A stretch of 64,000 nucleotides of DNA, from contig JANTQA010000029.1 in assembly GCA_027625915.1 (NCBI GenBank), positions 9,176,001 through 9,240,000 of the forward strand, in the 5' to 3' direction. Origin of the DNA: Anaeramoeba flamelloides. Taxonomy: Eukaryota > Metamonada > Anaeramoebidae. Shown piece by piece: positions 47,464 through 59,691 of the stretch (the stretch's first letter is position 1; each line of letters starts with the position of its first letter). Under the pieces are notes generated by a model. It ran no database searches and was not told the DNA's origin. It was given only the letters and a program-made list of their open reading frames with translations. Both the position numbers and the translations under genes were made by a program.

Positions 47464-47895
47464 TAAAAACTAAATCATCCAAAATAAACCAAGGAGTCGT
47501 TGGTTATTAAGTGTTTATTGATCAAACCTCAAAAATTTTTCAAAAACGGAGAAAAAAATACAAAAGATTTAATTAGAAAATGATTTGTTTGAGAAATCTG
47601 TTTTTTTGTTGATTGGTGAGGCCTAATCGAAATTTTTTTAAAACCCATTTTATTAGAAAAACTGAAACTGAAATTGAATTTTAAAAATGATACAGCTTTC
47701 CAACACAGGTATTATGAACACACAAGAACTTTGATTTTAGAAATTCTATTCAATTTATTCTCTGATAATCTAACCCTTGTATTAAAAACATAAATTTCTC
47801 TTTTTTCTATTTTGAAACGACACTTATCTTATTTTTTCGTTTTTATATTTTTTTTTTTTTTTAATTTATTTTTACTTTATAATTTAATTAATTTG

Positions 47896-50800
47896 ATGCT
47901 ACAGAAAAAGCAATTTCAAAAGCAATTGAATGGATCCTTTTTACTTTTAAGTAAAATTTTCTATTTCACTTATCTTTTATTGATCTTTACCCCTTTTTCT
48001 TCTATTAATATTTCTTCTTTCATAATTCAATTTATATTTTCAACAATAGAGAAGCAAAACAAAAACAAATATAAAAAGCTACAAAACTCAAACCAAAACA
48101 AGAAAAAGAATCAGCCAAATAAAAAATTAATCAAAAGGCTTTTGTCTCGGTATTTAAAGACAGGTAATGATCTCTTTATATTTAAAAAAATAAATCTTTT
48201 TTTCATATTTGTGAAATTATCCTTGGTTTTTCCAAAGAACAAGACTTTAAATCTCTTTTAATGGTTTGAACACTAATATTTTAAATTTTGTCTTCTCCAC
48301 TTTTTCTATTTTGATAAAAAATTCACTTTTCTCTCTTAAAAACAGATGTACAAAGTCTTCAGAGACATATCATTTATCATTTGAAGATGACTGTGCCAAG
48401 ATTGGATCAACAATTCAATTTATTACGAATGTACCTTGCAATCTCCCACTCAGTACGTGATCAGTTAGTGCAATTATCATATGACACACAAAAGCACTAT
48501 CGGAAAAACCGTGTTAAACAAGTAAATTTCATCTCTGTTGAATACATGATTGGAAAATATTTACAGCAATCAATTAAAAATCTAGATTTGGAAGACAAAT
48601 ATTCTGAAAGCTTGGCTGGGTTTGGGTACAGTATAGAGGAGTTGTACGATTTGGAAAAAGAGCCTTCCACAATCATTGGTGGCTTGGGTAGAATTAGTTA
48701 TTCATTTTTAGAAACTTTATCCACTCAAAATTATCCTGGATGGTATGCCTTTTAATTTTTTTTATTTTATTTTATTTTTTTTTTTTTTTTTACAAACTTG
48801 TTCAATTATTTTATGATCAACTTAAAAACAGTGGTTTAAAAACTTGAATTTATAAAGCATTTAATAAATTTGATTTTGGTCTTTTGATCAAATTTACACT
48901 TTACTTTCTCTTTCTTATTTTTACAATTAACAATTTTTTCATCTAACTGATGAACTATTAGAAAATTTTACAATTTTTTGCTAAATCTTCCTAATTTTAA
49001 TAAATGTATTATATAAAGTTTAAGTTTTAGGAAAATTTACCCAAAGTAGTTTGATTTCAAAATATTTCTTGCACAGAACTGCTTTGAAAGTATAGGTAAC
49101 AGATTTTATCAAAATGGAAAATACAGTCAAAAGTTTTTTTGAATTGATTTGTATTTCCTAGTTATGTGTTTTAATAAATCCAATTTACATTAGTTGGTAA
49201 AGTATTGGGATTGCTCAATGTTTCTTTGAAGGTTTCTTGAAGACAATATTGGTAAACTCAAGTTGTTGTAAAAATCTATCATAACCAAAATTTGACAATT
49301 ATTTTTATGAATATTTATTATATCCTTTGTGAGAAAAAAATTTTCATTGCTAACCTTAAACAGCTGAGAAACTTCTCAAGACTTTTTTCAGATTGTTTTT
49401 TTTTTAAATGTTTTTGATCACTACCCTATCTTGATAGCTGAATTAATTGATGATCAAATTTTATTTACATTATCTTATGAAAATTGTTTTCAAACAACTC
49501 GAAAAAACTTTTCTTAATATTGAAATATCTGTAAAACTTTGAAAATGTCTTTGATTTTAAACAATGAATAAAAAAAAAACTTTTCAAGTCTCTTTATTAT
49601 TATTAAAAAAAAAAAAAACAAATGAAAACAATTTTTCTACAAAATTTCAAGAACTTGAAATATTTTATGAGATACCTAGTCTATCATTTATTAAATCACA
49701 AATTTTCACTTTCAAGTGATTTGGTAAAGCCTTCAATATTTACAACTGTTAAAGATTTTGAAACTCTCTCTATAAAAATTATTAACAATAAAAACAATTA
49801 TCAAAAAGTGACAAACGAAAAAGCTTTAAGAATTTGTCATTCACAAACTTGTTGTTTTACATGTTTCACAGGTTCACTTCTTGATACCTGTTTTATTGCT
49901 ATATTATGGTTTATACTAATTTATTTATTTTTTCAACTTTTTTCATAAAAACAACCAAAGCAATTCTCCTAAAAATTTTGAATCATTAAATATTCTCCAA
50001 CTATTAAATAACCAACAACTATTGTTTCTCAACCAAAAAAAATTAAATAGGGGATATGGATTATATTACAAATATGGGTATTTAAAAAAAAGTGAAGCAT
50101 TAAATGAGTTGGACGAAACATGGGCAGGCCAACAAAGTTCACCATTTTTCATCCCAAATAATTTCCTTCGATTGAAGATTGGTTTCTATGGAGAAGTCAA
50201 AAAAATAGTCAATCAGAAAACTGGGCAGAAGCAATTTAAATGGAAGCCCAAAGAGTATGTGACGGCAAAGGCTAATGATCTGCTGATCTCAGGGTATGGC
50301 ACTGACAACACAAACACCTTACGGTTATGGTCTTCGCATTTATATAAGGATGTCTATGTTGAGGAGAATTCCAAGTTTGGTGATATGACAAGGATCAAAA
50401 GACGCAAAATCGAAGCAGAATCATTAACGAATTATTTGTATTCACCTAATGTCTGTGAATATAAGAGCCGAGAGCTTAGATGGAAGCAACTTTACTTTTT
50501 AGTTGCTGCCTCGCTAGCTGATATAATTCGAAGAATGAAAATCAACTACAAAGTTCCCTTAAGCAAATTGAACAAATATGTCGCGATTCATTTGAATGAT
50601 GTCAAATCTGCGCTAGCAATCCCTGAGCTGATGAGACTTTTGATCGATCAAGAAAACCTCACATGGGACAAGGCATGGGAAATTACACAAAAAACCTTTT
50701 CCTACACAAACCATACTATGATCTCCGAAACCTTTAACAGGATCCCTTGCAAATTCATCAAAACACTTTTACCAAGGCATATGCAATTAATTGAGGAGAT

Positions 50801-52334
50801 CAACTATGTAATGTTACAGAAGGTCAGAGAGATCGGGTATAAGGATTATCGATTGTGCACAAGGATGTCCCTGATTGAAAACACCTCTGAAGATCGGATA
50901 CGAATGTCATGGCTGCCAGCTGTTGGGGGGCATACAATCAACGGAACGTCTGTAAATCAGAGCAATTTATTAAAAAGCCAAACCTATAAGGACTTTTATA
51001 CATTGTTTCCTGAAAAGTTTGTTAATATCACAAACGGATTGACGCAAAGAAGGTGGATCAATTTAATAAACCCACAACTGTCAAGCTTGTTTAAAAAATT
51101 TTTGGAATCGGAATGTTGGATCACCGATTTACAGGAATTGGATAAATTGGGCGAGCTTTTAAATAATGAGGAATTTCTCCTAAGATGGCAAGCAATTAAA
51201 ATATATCACAAAAAGCAATTGATGGAATATGTTAAAAGGCATTACAAGTTCCATATCGATTACCAAAATGTTATATATGATGTGCAAATAAACAGATTCC
51301 ATTGCTTAAAAAGACATATGCTCAATATTTTTGGCATCATTCACCAATATTTTGTTCTCAAGAAGACTTTCGAAAAGGGCAAACAGGACTACAACAAGAA
51401 CGTAAACAGGAATGACCAGGACAAGGCAAGTAATATCAAGAATTTACATAAAAGGGTGATCTTTTTCACTGGCACCGCAAAGCCAAATGACCCCGATGGA
51501 GAGGGTATCGCTCTTTTGATCAAGAATCTGGCAAAGGTTATTAACAATGACACCTCAATTAAGAACTATTTAAAAATAATCTATATCCCAGAATATTCGT
51601 TAGAGATTAAAAGACTGTTGGTCTTGGGATCAGATATTGCTCAATTCCTATCCTTGCCAAATGAGGAGGTCAATGGCACATCAATAATAAAATTTTTATT
51701 CAATGGCACAATTTTACTTGCTACGCATGCTGGAATAATCCCAGAGGTTATTGAAAAAATTGGGATGGAAAACATTTTCAGCTTTGGTTGCAAAAGCAAA
51801 GACATCAAGCAAATTCGACAAAAAAATATTGAAATGGGAACGAGGAACATAATGATGGACAAACTGAAAGTAATAATCAGTTCGATCCAAAAGGGGCAAT
51901 TTGGACCCTCAATCGCATACAGTCACATAATCAACGAAATAAGAGGTATGGATCATTATCTAATTTCTCATGATTTTATAAATTACATACAAACCTGGGA
52001 ACAAATCAACACAATCTTTTCAGATAATGACCAATGGGTACAAATGAGTATCATGAATTGCTGCAAATCGGCATATTTTAGCTCCGATCGCTGTATAGAC
52101 GAATACGCTCAAGAAATTTGGTTTTTGAAACAGATGCCCTTAAGTAAAATCCAATCAGAAACAGAATTAGGATTCACCAAAGAATTTAGAAACCTTGATC
52201 AGAATTTCGATAAAGATAACATCATCTTATTGAAAAAAAAAATTAAAGAACAAATCAATAACACAAACAGTTCAAGAAGGGTTTTCAATTTATTAAGAGA
52301 TTGGAACAAAGTCAAACCAACTGAGGTCAATTAA
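47896..52334 (+). CDS. Glycogen phosphorylase family protein, diverged active site, three exons
   Basis: Exons are 47896?-48163, 48346-48742 and 50051-52334, with introns of 182 and 1308 nt; all phases agree. The start is uncertain. Family similarity begins at SRYLKTD, crosses the first splice into VQSLQRHIIYHLKM, and continues as AISHSVRDQL, IGGLGRISYSFLETL, WGYGLYYKYG (over the second splice), NTLRLWS, HLNDVKSALAIPELMRLL, WDKAWEITQKTFSYTNHT, LLPRHMQLIEEIN, RMSLIEN, TNGLTQRRW and KFLFNGTIL. The family removes glucose-1-phosphate from glycogen using PLP. Retained are the PLP lysine (GTSIIK, muscle K680), NHT (H377) and GGLGR. Changed are KRIHEYKR to NRFHCLKR (K568, E572, Y573 lost), GGKAAPG to TGTAKPN and NDTH to NDVK. 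It is probably a weak or non-catalytic phosphorylase; the frame is intact over ~760 codons in the last exon. Confidence 0.85.
49622..49948 (+). CDS. ORF nested in phosphorylase intron 2, 108 residues
   Basis: ATG (MKTIFLQNFKNLKYFMRYLV) to TAA lies wholly inside the 1308-nt intron on the same strand. The centre (SDLVKPSIFTTVKDFETLSI) is polar. It is followed by a Cys cluster (CHSQTCCFTC) and a C-terminal hydrophobic segment that could anchor it in a membrane. No family recognised. The phosphorylase alignment is continuous without it, so it is not a phosphorylase exon. It may be a nested gene, or a chance frame. Confidence 0.3.
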   Translation: MKTIFLQNFKNLKYFMRYLVYHLLNHKFSLSSDLVKPSIFTTVKDFETLSIKIINNKNNYQKVTNEKALRICHSQTCCFTCFTGSLLDTCFIAILWFILIYLFFQLFS

Positions 52335-52796
52335 AAAAATCACAATTTTTCCCTTTTATTTTGTTTTTTTTTTTTTTTTTTTGTTGGTATGTGTGTCTTT
52401 ATTCTGTTTTTTTGTTTTTATTTGATTTTTTAATTAATTATAATTAAAATTTATAATTATTTATTTTAATGCCTCTCTTTTTTTCTCATTTATTTTTTTA
52501 TTTTTATTTTTTATAATTCTTTGATACTTTAAAAAAGCGTAATAAGATTTATTTTTGTGATTTTTTTTTTAATTTTTGCTCTTTGGTTATTTTAATTCTT
52601 TATTAAATATTCAGAAACAATTTACTTTTTATTATTGTTATTTAGGGTATATTTTTCAATCTAATATTAAGTTTTTTTTTTAATATATGAAAAAATAATT
52701 AATTTCCTCAAATTAAATTAGATTTTGAATTTTTTTTTTTCATAATTGTTATTTTGTTACTTTTAAAATAATTTATTTTTATACAAAAGTAAAATA
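52335..52796. other. 3' flank of the phosphorylase gene
   Basis: T-rich, with AATAAT/AATTAA sequences compatible with 3' end formation; nothing else. Confidence 0.4.
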
Positions 52797-53196
52797 CAGT
52801 CTTTCCAAGGCTACCGTGACTTTTTATATGAATCAAATTTTGATGCTAATTTATATTTTTAAAAAGTTGGATATGAGGATAAGAAAGCTCATATTGAAAA
52901 AATTTTTTAACAAATGAACTTATTTCAAAGATTTTCTTGTGATAAGATCAAAAATATTTTTGGTATTTCAAGAGAAATTTTTAAGTGGCATCTCAACAGA
53001 TTTTCCAGGTTTGAAGCAATTTAGGGATCTGAAAATTAATTTTTCTTGTATTAAAAGAAAATTTTTGAAATAAGTTCATTTGTGAAAAAATTTTTTCAAT
53101 ATGAGCTTTCTTATCCTCATATCCAACTTTTTAAAAATCTAAATTAGCATCAAAATTTGATTCATATAAAAATTCACGGTAGCCTTGGAACAGCTG
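52797..53196. mobile_element. 400-bp palindromic foldback MITE, family E, TA-flanked
   Basis: TA precedes CAGTCTTTCCAAGGCTACCG on the left, and the right end is its complement (CGGTAGCCTTGGAACAGCTG) followed by TA. Arms of about 145 bp are near-identical inverted copies, including GGATATGAGGATAAGAAAGC and TTCAATATGAGCTTTCTTAT, around a ~105-bp loop. No coding frame. The arms are well preserved, suggesting a fairly recent insertion. Only copy in the window. Confidence 0.9.
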
Positions 53197-54770
53197 TACT
53201 ATATTTCGAAATTGTCGTGAAACGTTATATAAAACAAAAAAAAAATTGTAAAGTTTATAGAGATAAAAATTTCATTCAAAAAATTAAATTTTGATTTTCA
53301 ATCGTTCCAATTTTTTTTTTTTTAATCACTTATTTTGAGTAAAAGAATACTCAGAGCTATTTTGGTGAATATTAAAAGCTTGATAAGAATTGTTATTCAT
53401 AAACTAATTCAGAAAAAAAATATCAGAATCAAAGAGAATAAACTGAAAATTTTTTTAATTTATTTTTGAAAATTTAATTAAAAGAGAATAAGTTTGAATT
53501 AAATTATGACTTAAAATATTAATTTGAATTTAACACAGTTAATAAATATTAAGTAATTTATTTTTTAGAACATAATGTATTTATCAAATGTTCGTTTTTT
53601 GATTGGAATAAAGAAATGTAATGGAATTCTTGAATTTTGAGATGTATAATACACTCTAATAGTTATTATGTTTTTTTTTGTTTTCGATATAACAATTTGA
53701 TGCTATTATAAATTATCAAAAAGATGAATTCAGGAAGAAGTTATATAGAAAAACAATTCTAAATAAGGAACTCAAAACCTTTATCTTGTGATCTGAACAA
53801 AAAAAAAAAAAAAAAAACGAATTTTTATCGTTGGAAGAAGTGTCAATTAAACTCGAAATCTTCTTTTACTTAAATTTACTCAATTGTAGTTTAAGTATCA
53901 AATCAATGATTCCATGATTGTTGAAGGGAAAGACTCACCCACTTTTTTTTATGTTTAAAAATGCAAAAAGAAAAATTGAAATGGAAAAAGAAAAATAATA
54001 AACAATTGAAATTTAAAAAGGATTTTTAGGAATCAATTTGTTGAAAATCAAAAAAAAAACTTTTCTATCTTTGATTAAGTACTCGGAAACATACATACAC
54101 GGTGCTTTTGGTTGATTTAATCATTTGATAATTATTTGTGTATGATTACTTGGGGATTAGAGTTTAAGTTGTTGTTATTTCTTTTTTATTTTTTTGATCT
54201 AATTTGCTTTAAGCCTTTGGTCATTTTTAGGTTTTGCTATTTCATTTTTATTTAAAAGTTACCCATACTTTTGTGTTTCAGTTTCACAGTATTAGCAAGT
54301 AACCACTTGATTTTTTTTTTCCTTTTTAACTCTTCTTTCCAATATAAATCAGATTCAATCAGGGTGGAGTGGATGGAAAAAAATAAACAGTCCCCTTTTT
54401 AATAAGTAATTTTTTTTAGTTATAAATATCTGTTTCATAATTTAAAGTTATTTTTTGATCTTCAAATTTATTGTTTGAATATTATCAAAGAAATTCTTTA
54501 ATATTAGAAAAAAAAATAATTTAAATTATTTTTACAATATGAACTTAATTATCAACCTTGTAAACCATTATATAATCTACTTCAACATCAAATTTTCATG
54601 TTGAAAAAAGCACCAGTAAATTTTTGTTAGGCTGAAACTTCTATATAGTTATTATTAATAGATTTTTCTCAAATAAAATATGATAGAACATTTATTATCA
54701 TAAATATTTGATACACTTGATCCAAAAAAATAAATTTACTTACTTTTGAGAGATGAATTATTATTGTAAA
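53197..54770. other. Intergenic, nothing firm
   Basis: A 32-codon open stretch near 53690-53790 (FDAIINYQKDEFRKKLYRKT) looks protein-like but has no acceptor or start. Confidence 0.35.
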
Positions 54771-55475
54771 TAAACTCTGTTTAAGTCAAAGGGGCCCAAC
54801 GAATTTTTTCAAATATCAATTATTTTATATAATTGAACTTTGAAGAACAAATAAGAAATAAACAGAATAATATACCTCAAAGAAATGTTGATACATGTCT
54901 GAAAGAAAACTAATTAATCAATAGCTTTTCTTAAAAATTGAAAAACTCAAATTCTTAGGGCCCTATTGAGAAAAACAAGGATGTTCGTTTTGAACTTCTA
55001 CTGGTATTTGAATAATAAATATGAAACATTTTTCACTTCATTTTCCATCCTTTTCTTTTAGAAATTAAGCCCCCAAACAAAGTTTGTTGCTATTTGTGGT
55101 CTCTATTTGAAAAAGGAAATGAAAATGAAGTGAAAATTTTTGACATTTATTAAACAAATATCAAGATCAAAGATCAAATTGAATTGCAATAGAAATCAAT
55201 AGATTTCTCAACAAACTTTACATGGTTTCAATGACATTAGAATAACACATTTTTACCAAGTGACTATTGATCTTGCAATAAAAAATTTTTTGCAAATGAA
55301 TGACGTTTTTAAAAAAAAAATCGAAAAAAAAAAAACAAAAATATGTAAAAAAAAAAAATAGATTTCAAGTTTGAAAATTTCCAAAATAAAATTTTCCTTC
55401 TAATATCTATACAAACCCTTTAAACACGTGTATTATACTATTACAACTGGGCCCCTTTGACTGAAAAATAGTTTA
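54771..55475 (-). mobile_element. MITE family A copy 2 (~705 bp, inverted)
   Basis: It is close to the exact reverse complement of 21292-21995. The ends AGTCAAAGGGGCCCA and GGGCCCCTTTGACTG sit inside TAAACT/AGTTTA edges. No open frame. It is the best-preserved copy with copy 1. Confidence 0.88.
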
Positions 55476-55562
55476 GAATTATTTTGTAAAATTTAATTGG
55501 AATTTTTTCAAATTCTATATTTTTTTTAAAGGCTTTTCATTTTATTTTCAGCAAACTAAATT

Positions 55563-56254
55563 TATACTTTGTTTCAGTCAAAGGGGTCCAGTTATATTAG
55601 TGAAATAGACGTGTTTAAAGAGTTTGTATGGATATTAGAAGTAAAATTTTATTTTGGAAATTTTCCAACTTGAAATCATTTTTTCACATTTTTGTTTTTG
55701 TTTTTTTGTATTTTTTTTGTCACATTATTCAATTAAAATTTTTTTATTACAAGACCAATTTTCACTTGGTAAAAACGTGTTATTTTAATGTTATTGAAAC
55801 TGTGAAAATTATTTTTGAGAAATCATATTGATTTCTATTGCAATTTTATTCAATCTTTGATCTTGATATTTGAAGAATAAATGTGAAAAATTGTTAATTT
55901 ATTTTCATTTCCATTTTCCAATAGAGACCACAAATACTAACTTACTTCGTTTTGGGACTTGATTTCTAAAAGAAAAGTATATAAAATGAAAGAAAATTGT
56001 TTCCTATTTATTGTTCAAATACCAGTAGGAGAGTAAAACGATGATTTGTTTTTTCTCGATATTGACCTAAGAATTTGAGTGATTCGATTTCTAAGAAAAT
56101 CTATTGATTAATTAGTTTTATTTCAGACGGATATCAACAATTATTTGTTGTGTATTATTCTGTTTTTTTCTTATTTGTTCTTCAGAGTTCAATTATATAA
56201 AATAATTTACATTTGAAAAAAATCATGGGACAGTTTGACCAAAACAATCTTTAT
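55563..56254 (+). mobile_element. MITE family A copy 3 (~690 bp)
   Basis: The left end CAGTCAAAGGGGTCC is intact and the right end degraded (GGGACAGTTTGACCAAAAC). It is opposite in orientation to copy 2 and only about 88 bp from it. The short frame at 55628-55831 is element sequence. Confidence 0.82.
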
Positions 56255-57385
56255 AATGGTTTAAAATTAATTCCTCAATATTTTTTTCTTTTTATTTATT
56301 TAGGGCAATTGTGTTACCCTTTTCAATAATAAGAAGAAAACGATAAAAATTGATCAATATTTTCCTGAAAAAATTCTATTAATACGATATGAAAAAACAA
56401 AAAGTACATAATTTATTTCTATTTTCTTTTGTATTATAAAGTAAAATTGATTTAAACAAAAACTACCTCTCTAAAACTTCATTTTTTTGATGAGTGTCCA
56501 TGAGACTATCAAAACACACACTCCTAAATTTGTATTTCTCGAAATAATCAATATTAGCTTTTTTTAGTCACTATTGGTATTTGAATTTTAAATTGGAAAT
56601 ATTTTCATCCAGTTAGTGTTTTTCAATTCTTCCAAAACTTCATTTCGGATTTTAGTTCAATACAAATCTAGAACAAAATATTAAATAAAACAATAAAAAA
56701 AGATTCCAATTTTAATCTTTGTTTGAAAGCTCTTTTTTACCATTAAAAAAAGAGAAAAAGGAAATAAAAAATTTAACCATTTTATTATTCAAATATCAGT
56801 ATAAAAATTTATAAAAATTTAACCAAGTTAAACATCAATCTCTAAGAACCAAAACAATATGAACAAAAATAAGTTTAGCTTTTTTCCCATTTCAAGTCCA
56901 GCGATACTTAATGTTAAAGTTTGAACTTTTATAAGAAAAAGGGTTTTGAAATTGGTTCAATCTTTTAATTCAAACCCAATTGTGTATTAGAAATATTTAA
57001 ACCATAACAAATAACTTTGTAATCTGTATTAATTGTTGTTTTAGGCTTTTTCGAATTTAGACTTAAGAATCCTCTTTTAATTGATGTTTTAAAAGTTCTT
57101 GATCTATAAGTTTTTTGGGAATAATTTGCTGAAATTCAAAACTGCTAAGTTGTGTAGTTATAAAATTTCAAGTATCTTGTTCGAAGAACCTAAAAAATGT
57201 GCAACAATTAAATAAATAAAATTTCAGAGTCAAAAACTAAGAACAACAATTTTTCATCTTATGAACTGATTTAGTCTTTTTTTAAAGAGTACTCATTTTT
57301 GTTTCAGAGGTACAACAAACTTGAATAACAATTCAAAACATTCTTTACATTTTTTTCTTTTTTATTAACCTTTCTTTTCAAAAAT
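56255..57385. other. 5' flank of PSMD7
   Basis: AT-rich; a pyrimidine-rich leader (ttcttttttattaacctttc) precedes the ATG. No further feature. Confidence 0.4.
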
Positions 57386-59041
57386 ATGAGCGAAAATACA
57401 TTTGACAAAGTAGTAGTTCACCCTTTAGTCTTGTTGTCGGTTGTTGATCATTTTAAAAGATCAAAACAAGCCCCTCAAAAACGTGTAGTTGGTTGCTTAT
57501 TAACTGAAGGTCCACCAGAGAAAACTCTCCATATTACAAATAGCTTTGCTGGTAAGATCTTCAAACAAAAATATTCTTATAATATTAATACGACAACAGT
57601 CACCTTTATCGACTGGATTTGCTTTTTTTTTTCTTGAACATATTTTAATTCTCATTGTAAATCGTTCAAAACCTACTAACAAAAAAAATAACAAAAAACA
57701 TCCAAAAATTAAAAAAAAAACAAAAGTTCCTTTTGATGAAAAATTAGAAAAGCCTGATGTATGGTTTATTGACCACAATTTTTTAGAAACAATGTTCGAA
57801 ATGCACAAAAAAGTTAATGGTAAGAAACTCTTCTTTGTTTTGTTTTCAATTCTCTTACTAAAATTTTAAAATTTAGTTGCTAAAACCTTCTTTGTAAAAA
57901 GGAAAAAAAAAAAATGATACAACTCTTGTTATTTCAAAAAATCAAAATTAAAAAAAAACACTTTCAAACAAGATCGGTGTCTGGTTTTATCTTTGAAAAA
58001 GAAAAAGAAAAAGAAAAAGAAGATAAAAAGAAAAACAAAAAAGAGTTTTTTATTGAAAAAAATCTTTGACATTTTTTTTTTTTTTTTTTTTTTTACACTT
58101 TTTATCTTTTTTTGGCTTGGGATACTATTCTTCTCAAAAGAAAAAAACCACAAAAAAGTTGAAAGATTACATTCTTTTCATTTTGTTTCATTTGTTTTTG
58201 ATCCAAAATTCTAATCCTTTACCCCAAACTTGAAAAAAACAAAAACAAATAAAACACAACGCAATAAAAAAACGAAACACAAAAAAAATCAATCAAAAAC
58301 AATTTTTCAAAACTAACAAAATAAAAATAAAAAAAAAACACAAAAATAGCCAAAGAGTGTATTGTTGGATGGTATAGCACAGGACCATCTATTAGAAAGT
58401 CTGATCTTGATATTCATGAAATATTCCGAAAATATACCCAAGACCCAGCCTTTGTTATTATTAACGTTCACCAAGGCGATGGTGCACTTGGTATTCCAGT
58501 TAAATCGTTTAGATCGATTGAGGAAGTTAAAAAAGACGGGCAAGAATCGAAAAGAACTTTTAAGCATTGTCCAAGCGAAGTTGGGGCCTTTGAAGCTGAA
58601 GAAGTTGGTGTTGAGCATCTTTTACGTGACATTAAAGACACAACCGTGAACAATTTAACAACTAGCATTGGATCCAAAATCTCAGCGCTGAAAGGGTTTA
58701 AAGAAAGAATAAATGAAATGTCCAAATATTTGCAAGATGTGTTAGCTGGGAAGCTACAGCCTAACCATTTAATTATTTCCAATATCCAAGACATTTTTAA
58801 CATCGGATTAAATCTAGATACTAACAATTTAAATTCACAAATTTCAATAACAAACAATGACATGACTTTAACAATTTATCTTTCTTCAATGGTTAGATCT
58901 GTTATAGCACTACATGACCTTATAGAAAACAAAATTCAAAACAGAGAAATTGAAAAAAGATTAAGAATGGAATCCTATAAAAAAAATCAAAAAAAGGAAG
59001 AAGAAAAGAAAAAGAAAAAAGAGATTGAACAAAAAAAATAA
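57386..59041 (+). CDS. PSMD7: 26S proteasome lid subunit Rpn8 / PSMD7, three exons
   Basis: Exons 57386-57551, 57727-57819 and 58350-59041 give 316 residues (human about 324). Introns of 175 and 530 nt both start GTAAG and both are phase 1. The N-terminal MPN domain is near-identical to the family: [49 protein letters not shown]. The second domain has [23 protein letters not shown] and QDVFN-like QDIFNIG. The end is a Lys/Glu-rich tail, as in animals. As expected for Rpn8, the JAMM zinc histidines are missing ([11 protein letters not shown]), so it is the non-catalytic partner of Rpn11. The spliced peptide is continuous, which fixes the exon borders firmly. Confidence 0.95.
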
Positions 59042-59253
59042 TTTATTAATTTCTTTGTTAATTCAAGAAGAAAAATGATTTGAAGATGGTCAATCAGAAA
59101 TTTTTTTTACAATTAAAATCATTCATGAAAGAATCAGCAATAATTAAATTATATTTACTTTTATTAAAAAAATTTTAAATAAATATATATACATAAAACA
59201 AATAATATTTTAATCCATATTAATTTTAAATTCTCTTTTGGATTATTACCATT

Positions 59254-59680
59254 TTGGAAAAAAAGTGAAATGAGGAAAAAAAGCGAAACACTGTTTTGAA
59301 TTGGAAAACGGTATTGGTAACCTTTTATAGATCCAAAAAATGAAAAGTAAAATCTAATAAAAAAAAGAATGAAATAATAATTCAGTGTATTATTTTCTTA
59401 TCAATCAAATCAACAAAAACAATTTAGATCTCCTTGAATTATCAAAATTGTTGGTGTGGTTTTGAGAATCTCAAAAATAGTCAATTTTTTCAACAAATTT
59501 TAATAATTGATCATTCAAAGAAAAACTCCCACCAAAAGATAGTATTAAAAAAACTCTTATTTTGTTGAATCCTTCATTTTGTCTTTAACCATTGATTTTT
59601 ATATTGTATTAATTGAACTTGGTTTTCATTTTGATTAATGTTTCATATTAAAATGGGTGATTGACTTTTTTTCCGGTTAT
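59254..59680. mobile_element. MITE family B copy 3 (~427 bp)
   Basis: The left end TGGAAAAAAAGTGAAATGAG is followed by a second GGAAAAAAAGCGAAAC iteration. The right end is degraded (GACTTTTTTTCCGG). Confidence 0.75.
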
Positions 59681-59691
59681 ACTATAACCGT

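Noticed and set aside
47812-47895. Treating 47812-48261 as a separate hydrophobic protein
   Set aside because: Starts at TTG; its 3' part splices in phase to the phosphorylase exon and matches that family's N-terminus (SRYLKTD|VQSLQRH).
57929-58214. Lys- and Phe-rich frames within the second PSMD7 intron
   Set aside because: Poly-A/poly-T translation; the intron borders are fixed by the protein.
58313-58863. Minus-strand frames over PSMD7 exon 3
   Set aside because: Antisense shadows of a gene whose spliced protein is unmistakable.
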